5,057 bases of DNA from Planctomycetota bacterium (GTDB taxonomy: Bacteria; Planctomycetota; UBA1135; GCA-002686595), in NCBI GenBank assembly GCA_022447405.1, contig JAKVCE010000188.1:1-5057 (forward strand). The letters are read 5' to 3'. Positions 1 to 5,057 of the stretch are shown piece by piece. The notes beneath the pieces are model-generated. The model was not told the origin of the DNA. It searched no databases and saw only the letters and a program-made list of their open reading frames with translations. How positions within the stretch are numbered: the stretch's first letter is position 1; the number at the start of each line of letters is the position of its first letter. The translations under genes were made by a program, and so were the position numbers.

Positions 1-434
1 CCCGTGGGGAGATCTCCCTGCTCCCCCCCGACGGGGACAGGTTCAGGGTCACACCCGGCGCTCTTCAGGGCCTCGAGGGCGTCCTCGCTGAGCTCCTCCC
101 AGGCAGCCTTCAGCACGCAGGCGGGGTCGACCCGAGAGAGCCCCGCGCTCTGCGCAAGCTCGACCGCTCGCCGGGCTGCACGCACCGCTCGGACGCTGAA
201 GGGGCTCGTCGCGCCGGATCCCACGACGAGGATCCCAGGTGCCAGGGCGAGCGCGTCTTGGTGCAAGGTCTCTGGGTCTGCGAAGGCGTGCTCGACGAGC
301 TCGCAGAGCGCTGAGTACTCATCGCTGAGGAGCACGCACACGAGGTGCTCCGGGGAGATGGCGTCGGCGTGGAGCGAGAGCGCGAGCTCGGCGGCCTTCT
401 CGCGCGCGCCCTCAAGGTAGGGGGAGGGGCTCAT
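1..434 (-). CDS. Clp N-domain protein, N-terminal 144 residues (continues beyond window)
   Basis: The frame starts at ATG 434-432 and stays open to base 1, so only the first 144 residues are seen. They resemble the Clp N-terminal domain, a double helical repeat that in ClpA, ClpB and ClpC binds substrates or adaptors in the cytoplasm. Repeat one spans about residues 5-55, with the hallmark ISPEHLVCVLLSDE near 26-39. Repeat two spans about 78-132, with AVRAARRAVELAQSAG near 83-98 and LEALKSAGCDPE near 120-131. A Pro/Gly-rich linker then begins. The start overlaps the murD stop as ATGA, which fixes this start codon and implies translational coupling. Whether AAA+ ATPase modules follow (ClpB/ClpC-like) or this is a stand-alone Clp-N protein cannot be seen. 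The domain call rests on pattern recognition and is fairly secure; the gene identity is left open. Confidence 0.78.
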   Translation of the reverse strand, partial: MSPSPYLEGAREKAAELALSLHADAISPEHLVCVLLSDEYSALCELVEHAFADPETLHQDALALAPGILVVGSGATSPFSVRAVRAARRAVELAQSAGLSRVDPACVLKAAWEELSEDALEALKSAGCDPEPVPVGGEQGDLPT

Positions 435-1792
435 GACTTGGTCGTCTGCGCTAGGGAAGTGACGCAGCTCCTGAACTCCATCGCGCGCTCTTTGAAGTTG
501 TTGTACTGGTCAAAGCTCGCGGCGGCAGGGGAGAAGAGGACCGCTCCGCCGCCCCCCGCGAGGGACCACGCGAGCGCCGAGGCCTCCGCGACGGTCTCTC
601 TCACCTCGCAGCTGCAGCCGGCCTCTCTAAACGCCTCTGCCCACGCCTCTGCGGCAGCGCCGAAGAGCACGACGTGCTGCGCGCGCGCTCTCGCCGCTTC
701 GATGAGACCGGAGATGGGGAGCTCCTTCGGCGCTCCGCCAGCGAGGAGCGTGACCCCAGGAGGGAGCGACTCGAGCGCGGCTTGCGTGGAGTCGGGAGTC
801 GTCGAGACCCCGTTGTCGTAGACCCGGCGTCCTCCGAGCTCTCCGAGGTCCTCCATGCGGTGGCTGAGCCCGCAGAGCGTCGGGACCGACGCGGCGAGGA
901 GCGACGCTGGCGCGCCCAAGAGCCTGGCCGCGCCGAGGGCGAGGAGCAGGTTCTCGCGCTGGAACGGGGGCAGGTGTCGCGCCTGCTCTGTCTCGCCTAG
1001 GGGCTCGGAGCGCAGGCTAAAGCGGCCGCCTTCGATCCTCAGTGAGGAGCCCGCCTCATATGGGTCGATGCGCTCCATGGCCTCTGGCGCGATGGCGCGC
1101 GCGCGCTCGATGACGTCCGCTCCCATGAGGAGCGGTGCGCCCTCTGAGAGCAGCCCGGCGATGCGCATTTTGGCTCCGTGGTAGGCGTCCACCGTGCCGT
1201 GTCGCTCCAAGTGATCCTCGCGGAGGTTCGTGATGATGGCGAGGTCGAGGGGCGCCTCGACGGCCTCGGCTGCGAGGCCCTCGAGCTGATAAGAGGAGAG
1301 CTCTACGACGCAGAGCTCCTCAGCGCCCATCTCGTTGAGCTCATCAAGCAAGGAGCCGCCGATGTTCCCGCCGAGGCGCGCTGGGAGGTGAGCGTCGACG
1401 AGCAGCTGGTGGAGGAAGTGGGCGGTCGAGCTCTTGCCCTGGGTCCCGGTCACGGCGGCGACCCTCCCAGGAGCGCGCTCGAGGAAGAGCCCGACCTCGC
1501 TCGCTACCGGAACGCCCGCGGCTCGCGCGGCAGAGAGGTAGGCGTTCTCGGGGCCTACCGCCGGGTTGGCGACGACGAGGTCTGTCTCAGTGAAGTCGCG
1601 CTCGTCATGTCCGCCGAGGACGAAGCGCAGCTCGACGTCACTCAGGGAGGCGACGGAGGCGCTGAGCTCCTCTGCGGTCTGCAGGTCCGTCACGGTGACC
1701 TGCCAGCCCTCTCTCGCGAGGAAGCGGGCGACACCCGCGCCACCGCCGAAGCGGCCGAGGCCTTGAACGGTCGCGCGGCCGGGGCTCTTCAT
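431..1792 (-). CDS. murD: UDP-N-acetylmuramoylalanine--D-glutamate ligase (MurD)
   Basis: MurD is the cytoplasmic ATP-dependent ligase that adds D-glutamate to UDP-MurNAc-L-Ala in peptidoglycan precursor synthesis. The 453 residues fit the usual length of about 440-460. An N-terminal Rossmann-like domain carries GLGRFGGG (11-18). The central ATPase domain has the P-loop TGTQGKSST (115-123), GGNIG (141-145), ELSSYQLE (164-171), TNLREDHLERHG (188-199) and a likely carbamylated lysine, K208, in AYHGAKMRI. SHRMED (310-315) precedes the C-terminal domain, which has STTPDST (330-336), GGAPKELPISGL (352-363) and SPAAASFDQYNNFKER (421-436). The start ATG overlaps the upstream lipoprotein stop by ATGA, and the stop overlaps the next start in the same way. 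Two oddities are a P-loop Gln where Asn is usual, and NGV where E. coli has the Asp-Ser-Lys of NDSKAT. The rest of the motif set makes the family call firm. Confidence 0.95.
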   Translation of the reverse strand: MKSPGRATVQGLGRFGGGAGVARFLAREGWQVTVTDLQTAEELSASVASLSDVELRFVLGGHDERDFTETDLVVANPAVGPENAYLSAARAAGVPVASEVGLFLERAPGRVAAVTGTQGKSSTAHFLHQLLVDAHLPARLGGNIGGSLLDELNEMGAEELCVVELSSYQLEGLAAEAVEAPLDLAIITNLREDHLERHGTVDAYHGAKMRIAGLLSEGAPLLMGADVIERARAIAPEAMERIDPYEAGSSLRIEGGRFSLRSEPLGETEQARHLPPFQRENLLLALGAARLLGAPASLLAASVPTLCGLSHRMEDLGELGGRRVYDNGVSTTPDSTQAALESLPPGVTLLAGGAPKELPISGLIEAARARAQHVVLFGAAAEAWAEAFREAGCSCEVRETVAEASALAWSLAGGGGAVLFSPAAASFDQYNNFKERAMEFRSCVTSLAQTTKS

Positions 1793-2232
1793 GGCTGCTG
1801 CTTCGCCACCTCGTTCGGGCCGGAGGGGCCCGCTCTGCGCAGCGTCTCTGCGCGCTCTAGGACCGGCGCGAGCTCGGCCGCGGTCGCGGCCTCCCGGGGG
1901 GAGAGCTCGAGCGTGACCCGCATGACCTCGTCCTCTGGGAGCGGGTGGAGGAGCTCGGTGAACACGTCGAAGGGGAAGGAGTTCTTCCAGGTGCTCTCGA
2001 ACTCGATGTCACGGAGCACGGACTCATACCCTTCGAGCGAGACGAGCAGCCGACGCTTCCCGTCGTGATCGATGACGAGCTCGAGCGGTGTGTGACCCAC
2101 GGGCTCCCAGTCGAGCTCGACGAGCGCGCCGGGCGGGGTCGTCTCAACGAGGAGGCGACGCTCAGCGAGGCACCCGGTGGCGACGAGCGCGATGAGCGCT
2201 GAGAGGCAGAGTCGCTGTGTGGAGTTGGTCAA
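1789..2232 (-). CDS. PEGA-domain lipoprotein
   Basis: This is a predicted 147-residue exported lipoprotein of unknown precise role. A short N-region (TNSTQR) leads into the hydrophobic core LCLSALIALV and a lipobox-like ATGC with Cys21. A single PEGA domain spans about 26-78, with TTPPGALVELDWEPVGHTPLEL (split by the family's conserved Pro-Gly-Ala and Gly-x-Thr-Pro) and later EGYE (67-70). A following segment, FPFDVFTELLHPLPEDE (86-102), resembles the tail of short planctomycete PEGA lipoproteins, as I recall that family. The frame extends upstream to 2346, but that part only translates the tRNA, so I chose the TTG at 2232. It puts the signal peptide at the N-terminus; no strong ribosome site is visible. 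The stop overlaps the murD start (ATGA). PEGA domains occur in surface and envelope proteins, so an envelope role is inferred. Confidence 0.82.
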   Translation of the reverse strand: MTNSTQRLCLSALIALVATGCLAERRLLVETTPPGALVELDWEPVGHTPLELVIDHDGKRRLLVSLEGYESVLRDIEFESTWKNSFPFDVFTELLHPLPEDEVMRVTLELSPREAATAAELAPVLERAETLRRAGPSGPNEVAKQQP

Positions 2233-2277
2233 GGTGTGATGGGCGCAGCGCTCGTGGCTCCCGAGCCTGCGCAAAAC

Positions 2278-2368
2278 TGGCGGAGAGGGCGGGATTCGAA
2301 CCCGCGGACCCCGAAAAGGAGTCACAGCATTAGCAATGCTGCGCATTCAGCCGCTCTGCCACCTCTCC
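2278..2368 (-). tRNA. tRNA-Ser (anticodon GCU), CCA encoded
   Basis: The minus strand folds into a complete class II tRNA. The 7-bp acceptor stem pairs GGAGAGG with CCTCTCC, followed by discriminator G and an encoded CCA (2280-2278). The D arm has a 3-bp GCA/TGC stem. The anticodon stem CAGCA/TGCTG holds loop TTGCTAA, with anticodon GCT at 2334-2332, reading AGC and AGU. A long variable arm (GACTCC, loop TTTTC, GGGGTC) is the serine hallmark, and the T arm is GCGGG-TTCGAAT-CCCGC. All stems are perfect apart from one G-T pair in the variable arm, so the gene looks functional. The PEGA/murD cluster begins 45 bases downstream on the same strand. Confidence 0.97.
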
Positions 2369-2382
2369 GCACAGGGGCGAGG

Positions 2383-2411
2383 AGGATATCGGTCGTTCCC
2401 TGGGGCTACAA
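2383..2411 (-). promoter_or_regulatory. Putative sigma-70-type promoter for tRNA-Ser
   Basis: On the minus strand TTGTAG (2411-2406) and TATCCT (2388-2383) are separated by exactly 17 bases. They match the -35 consensus at 3 of 6 positions and the -10 consensus at 4 of 6. The -10 ends 14 bases before the mature tRNA 5' end, which would give a 5' leader of about 7 bases. The position is right for a tRNA promoter and the spacing ideal, but the match is modest and the host's sigma-factor preferences are unknown. It might also feed transcription into the downstream lipoprotein-murD cluster. Confidence 0.42.
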
Positions 2412-2421
2412 GAGCAGAAGT

Positions 2422-2439
2422 CTCTGAGGGGCCTCGGAG
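2422..2439 (-). terminator. Weak hairpin after the sulfatase-fold gene, possible terminator
   Basis: Just past the lipoprotein stop, the minus strand carries CTCCGAGG-CC-CCTCAGAG, an imperfect inverted repeat with one C-A mismatch and a very short loop. The downstream sequence (ACTTCTGCTCTTG) is only mildly T-rich. It lies between a gene end and a probable tRNA promoter, where a terminator is expected, but it lacks a clear U-tract and could be chance in GC-rich DNA. Confidence 0.22.
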
Positions 2440-2442
2440 CGC

Positions 2443-4773
2443 TCACTCGAAGCGCTCGCACCACTCGCAGGGCGTCCCGCCCTCGCCCAGGGTGCAGGTC
2501 TCGGGGAACCAGGCCTCCCCGGACTTACGCGCGCCCTCCTCCGCTGTGTAGCCGAGGGCGGCGAGGTCCGCGAGGCGCTCGCTGGAGGTGTCCGTCGCCC
2601 CTCCGAACCCCTCTTGGCTGCCCGTGTTGAGCCAACGGATGATCTCGGCCCGCATCGCGCGCGCGCGCTCAGGGTGTGCGTCTACGACGTCCACTGTGCA
2701 AGCAGGCTCGGCGGCGCGATGGTAGAGCTCGAGGGAGTGAGCGATGAAGGGGACGGTCTCCGTCGCCTTCTGGTGTCCGCGCAGGTTGAGCACGCAGAAC
2801 CAGCCGTCTTTGTCCAGCGAGGCTGAGTAGCCGTGGCTGGAGAGGGCGAACCTAGGGCGGCTGTCTGTGGGGTCTTCCAGGGTCCAGCGCAGATCGCGTC
2901 CGGGGAAGTCGGCTCCCTCGAGCCCCGCGAGGTTGAGCAGCGTGCGGCCGAGGTCGATCTGCCGGGTGGGTGCGCTGGTCCGCGCGTCCGCTGGCCCGCC
3001 CGGCCAAGAGAGGATCAGCGGCACGTGGACTGTGTCTGGGTAGACGCCCGCGTGATCCCAATACACGCCGTGCGCGCCGAAGCACTCACCGTGGTCTGAA
3101 GAGAAGGCGATGACGCTCTCTGTGAAGCGCTCGTGCTCGAAGACGAAGGCGAGCTGGCTGTCGAGGAAGTCGATCTCTCCTCGATACTGGGCCGCCGGCC
3201 ACTCCATGTCTGTGATCCCGCGCATCGTGACGGGCAGGAAGCGGCCGGGGTAGGCGAGGCGCCGGGATGGGTCGCTGGGGTCCTTGCCCTCCGGGTAGTG
3301 CAGCCTGTCGTAGGGGGCCGGCGGCTCGTAGGGGCTGTGGGCGTCGAAGAGGTGCAGCCAACAGAAGAGCGGCTCACCCTCGAAGTCCATGAGCGCCTCC
3401 TCGAGCGCGGCCGTCGTCTCCCTCACGCCGCGGGTCGACTTGTTCGGTGAGAGCAATCTGTCGAAGCCCTGGCCTAGCCCCGAGTTCTCCTCCGAGAGGT
3501 GCTCGACGGAGACGCAACCGAGGGTGCGCCAGCCCGCCGCTTGGAAGACCTCGGCGAGGGTCTCGGCGCGCGTCGTGAGCGGCGTGCCGTTGTCGATGAT
3601 CTGGTGATCGCGGACCTCGAGGCCTGTCAGCAGGGCGATGTGGGAGGGGTTCGTGATGTTCGTCGCGGAGAGGGCGTCCTCGAAGAGGAGCCCGCGCTCG
3701 GCGAGGGCTACGAGGGCTGGCGTGCGCACGAGCCCGCGCTCGTGCGTGCCCATGTGGTCGGCTCGGTGCGTGTCCGATGTGATGAGCAGCACCGTCGGGG
3801 CTTGGGCCTCTGTGGGCACGGTCCTCGGGTTGGCGATGAGGTGAACGGCGCCCGGCGCGGCGCCTCGCAGGCTGAACTTGAAGCGGGTCGGCCCCTCGAT
3901 GTGCGGCTCGAAGGAGAGCTCTCTCACGGACCGCCACTCGTTGTCTCCTGGGATCTCGTACGAGACCTCGTGAGAGGGGGCGCTCGCGGAGTCCGTGTCG
4001 GAGGGGCGCTGGCTCGTGACCTCTACGAGGAGCTGGCCCGTGCCAGCTGAGCCGAAGCCCACCGGCGCGCCGTGCTCGAAGCAGAGCGCCTCACCAGCCT
4101 CAACCTCAAGGCTCACCTCGAGGGGCTGCTCTGCGGTGAGCGCGTAGCCGGTCCGCGTCTCGAAGTCGGCGGGGTCTAAGGTGAGCGCCGCCTCGCCGAG
4201 GCTGGGGTCCGGGAAGAAGGACGCGGCGGGTCGCTGGACGAGCTCTACGAGGACGACGCCGGGCCGGGAGGTCCCGCCTAGGAGATCGATCACGAGGTGG
4301 TCGATGTCGCCGATGGTGGGGAGCGACGGCATGGAGAAGGAGAGCGTGCTCGGCGTCCTGGACCGCCCAGCTGTCAGCTCCTCGGAGCGCGCGATGTTCT
4401 CTTGGCCGCGGCGTGCATAGACGACGACCCGCTCGGAGGTCGGCGCGAAGACGCGCACGCGCACCTCGTTGAAGCGCTCGCCTTTTTGGATCGGGATCCA
4501 TACGCGCCGGGGGAGGCCGTCTACGAAGAGGCACTCCACCGGGGCGCCGCTCGTGTCGCTCACGGTGCCGACCTCGCTCACCGCAGCGTCGATCACCCAG
4601 GAGGCGTGCTCTGCGGCTGCGGCTGTCCTGATGACCTCGCTCGTGGGTCGCTCCGAGCCCTGCCCAGGCTCGAGCTTGAGCCGGCTCGGCGTGGAAGACA
4701 ACTCCACCGAGCCGCCGCAGGCCGCGAGGGCGAGGGTCCAGAGGCACATGAGGGAGCTCTGCCGGGCGTTCAT
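2443..4773 (-). CDS. Lipoprotein with sulfatase/alkaline-phosphatase-fold hydrolase domain, Thr at the catalytic position
   Basis: From the ATG at 4773 this is 776 residues. A TTG three codons upstream (4782) is possible, but neither start has a clear ribosome site. A lipoprotein signal ends in LALAAC with Cys19, so the protein is probably exported and membrane-anchored. Two beta-rich regions of unknown family follow (about 57-185 and 200-318). The sulfatase-type domain (about 327-615) has ITSDTHRADHMG with metal-ligand candidate Asp334, TNPSHIALLTG (374-384), DAHSPYEPP (477-485) and SDHGECFGAHG (559-569) with candidate ligands Asp560, His561 and His574. True sulfatases have Cys or Ser (C/S-x-P-S-R) maturing to formylglycine. 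Here the aligned residue is Thr374 and the Arg is His, as in the TxPSH branch of the superfamily. The substrate is therefore unknown; a phosphoester or other ester hydrolase is as likely as a sulfatase. The C-terminal tail has Cys760, Cys769 and Cys772. It is divergent from the PhoD-like gene. Confidence 0.88.
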   Translation of the reverse strand: MNARQSSLMCLWTLALAACGGSVELSSTPSRLKLEPGQGSERPTSEVIRTAAAAEHASWVIDAAVSEVGTVSDTSGAPVECLFVDGLPRRVWIPIQKGERFNEVRVRVFAPTSERVVVYARRGQENIARSEELTAGRSRTPSTLSFSMPSLPTIGDIDHLVIDLLGGTSRPGVVLVELVQRPAASFFPDPSLGEAALTLDPADFETRTGYALTAEQPLEVSLEVEAGEALCFEHGAPVGFGSAGTGQLLVEVTSQRPSDTDSASAPSHEVSYEIPGDNEWRSVRELSFEPHIEGPTRFKFSLRGAAPGAVHLIANPRTVPTEAQAPTVLLITSDTHRADHMGTHERGLVRTPALVALAERGLLFEDALSATNITNPSHIALLTGLEVRDHQIIDNGTPLTTRAETLAEVFQAAGWRTLGCVSVEHLSEENSGLGQGFDRLLSPNKSTRGVRETTAALEEALMDFEGEPLFCWLHLFDAHSPYEPPAPYDRLHYPEGKDPSDPSRRLAYPGRFLPVTMRGITDMEWPAAQYRGEIDFLDSQLAFVFEHERFTESVIAFSSDHGECFGAHGVYWDHAGVYPDTVHVPLILSWPGGPADARTSAPTRQIDLGRTLLNLAGLEGADFPGRDLRWTLEDPTDSRPRFALSSHGYSASLDKDGWFCVLNLRGHQKATETVPFIAHSLELYHRAAEPACTVDVVDAHPERARAMRAEIIRWLNTGSQEGFGGATDTSSERLADLAALGYTAEEGARKSGEAWFPETCTLGEGGTPCEWCERFE

Positions 4774-4844
4774 GACTCGCAAGGAGACCAGAACCGGGCG
4801 CGCTGGGGAAGAGCCGCGCCCTGCGCTGTGGCTGATTCTTTCTC

Positions 4845-4879
4845 GGAGGTCTAGGCTCTCTCCACATCCGGGGACCTCC
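4845..4879. repeat. 7-bp inverted repeat in divergent intergenic region
   Basis: GGAGGTC (4845-4851) and GACCTCC (4873-4879) are perfect reverse complements separated by 21 bases. The right arm is shared with a second short hairpin, GGGGA-CCTCC-TCCCC (4870-4884), so the two structures would be mutually exclusive in RNA. The position just upstream of the phosphatase ribosome site would suit an operator or a leader structure. Short matches like this also arise by chance in GC-rich DNA, so function is only a possibility. Confidence 0.28.
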
Positions 4880-4886
4880 TCCCCGC

Positions 4887-4890
4887 AGGA
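4887..4890 (+). promoter_or_regulatory. Ribosome binding site for PhoD-like gene
   Basis: AGGA lies 8 bases before the ATG at 4899, a normal Shine-Dalgarno spacing. A second in-frame ATG two codons later (4905) would be 14 bases away, so this site favours the first ATG. Confidence 0.5.
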
Positions 4891-4898
4891 CGACAGCC

Positions 4899-5057
4899 AT
4901 GCACATGCTCACACTCCTCACCCTCGCGCTCTCTGTGCAAGGACCCGCGGGAGAGGTCCACTTTGGCTGCGGGGTGAAGGTGGGCGAGGTCACGGATGAC
5001 TACGCGGTCATCTGGACGCGGCTCACCCAGGCCCCTGACCGCAACCGCGCCGGGCTC
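4899..5057 (+). CDS. PhoD-like alkaline phosphatase, N-terminal fragment (continues beyond window)
   Basis: Only the first 53 codons are present, running open to the window end. An in-frame stop at 4833 and the AGGA at 4887 support the ATG at 4899. Residues 1-14 (MHMLTLLTLALSVQ) form a short hydrophobic, signal-like segment with no basic n-region, so export is likely but the signal is weak. From residue 22 the sequence FGCGVKVGEVTDDYAVIWTRL fits the beta-sandwich N-terminal domain that precedes the metallophosphoesterase domain in PhoD-type alkaline phosphatases (a GxxxGxxTxxxAVxWTR pattern). Those enzymes are secreted phosphodi- or monoesterases using Fe/Ca-type metal centres. No catalytic residue is in view, so activity cannot be judged. 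The gene is divergent from the sulfatase-fold lipoprotein, with a 125-bp gap, so the two could share regulation. Confidence 0.75.
   Translation, partial: MHMLTLLTLALSVQGPAGEVHFGCGVKVGEVTDDYAVIWTRLTQAPDRNRAGL

Larger units (their letters stand above)
4774..4898. other. Divergent intergenic region, 125 bp
   Basis: This stretch separates the minus-strand lipoprotein gene from the plus-strand phosphatase gene and must hold promoters for both unless either is read through from outside. I see no convincing -35/-10 pair for either direction and no recognisable Pho-box. The only structure worth noting is the inverted repeat at 4845-4879 and an overlapping hairpin at 4870-4884. Confidence 0.6.

Noticed and set aside
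1178..2068. A 296-codon plus-strand open frame
   Set aside because: It lies antisense to murD and the PEGA lipoprotein, has low-complexity Arg/Glu/Gly-rich composition and no recognisable domain; it is a shadow of GC-rich coding on the other strand.
2233..2277. GGCT-CGGG-AGCC hairpin between the tRNA and the lipoprotein as a terminator
   Set aside because: The stem is very short and no T-run follows it.
2233..2346. N-terminal extension of the PEGA lipoprotein to an ATG at 2346
   Set aside because: These codons translate the tRNA-Ser gene; using them would bury the signal peptide 38 residues into the protein.
2278..2368. tRNA-Ser as an attachment site of an integrated element
   Set aside because: No integrase, no repeated tRNA 3' fragment and no composition change are visible; the flanking genes look like resident genes.
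4829..4857. Possible promoter for the PhoD-like gene with -10 TAGGCT at 4852
   Set aside because: The sequence at the expected -35 position has no meaningful match to consensus.
4106..4993. A 295-codon minus-strand open frame across the lipoprotein start
   Set aside because: It is out of frame with the well-supported lipoprotein, is mostly Arg/Pro-rich, and runs through the divergent intergenic region and the PhoD-like start.

Overview
The window is a GC-rich bacterial segment with four protein genes and one tRNA on the minus strand, and one protein gene on the plus strand. Each gene has its own best match to a known family, and nothing points to a phage, transposon, CRISPR array or integrated island. 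The gene types suggest a member of the Planctomycetota or a close relative: a short PEGA-domain lipoprotein, a large sulfatase-fold lipoprotein, and a PhoD-type phosphatase whose N-terminus reads GVKVGEVTDDYAVIWTRLT. This assignment is inferred from remembered family resemblance and has not been placed by any search. A strong preference for the leucine codon CTC over CTG, in genes at both ends, suggests a single resident genome.

Layout from right to left, the direction of most transcription. At 4899-5057 (+) is the start of a secreted PhoD-like alkaline phosphatase, cut by the window edge. A 125-bp divergent intergenic region follows, holding a small inverted repeat. At 4773-2443 (-) is a lipoprotein with two beta-rich N-terminal regions and a sulfatase/alkaline-phosphatase-fold domain. 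Its catalytic position is threonine, so it is probably not a formylglycine sulfatase. A 74-bp gap then carries a plausible promoter for tRNA-Ser(GCU), encoded with its CCA end at 2368-2278 (-). Forty-five bases later begins a tight cluster: a PEGA lipoprotein (2232-1789), murD (1792-431) and a protein starting with a Clp N-domain (434 to beyond base 1). Both junctions are 4-base ATGA overlaps, so the three are almost certainly translated from one message.

Working together: MurD performs a cytoplasmic step of peptidoglycan precursor synthesis. Its coupling to an envelope lipoprotein and a Clp-N protein, rather than to mraY/ftsW/murG, is the main contextual oddity. The divergent pair at the right are both exported hydrolases of the phosphate/sulfate ester type and may serve ester or phosphate scavenging. 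No evidently new multi-gene system is visible. The most useful leads are the Thr-type sulfatase fold, the unusual murD operon and altered MurD motifs.
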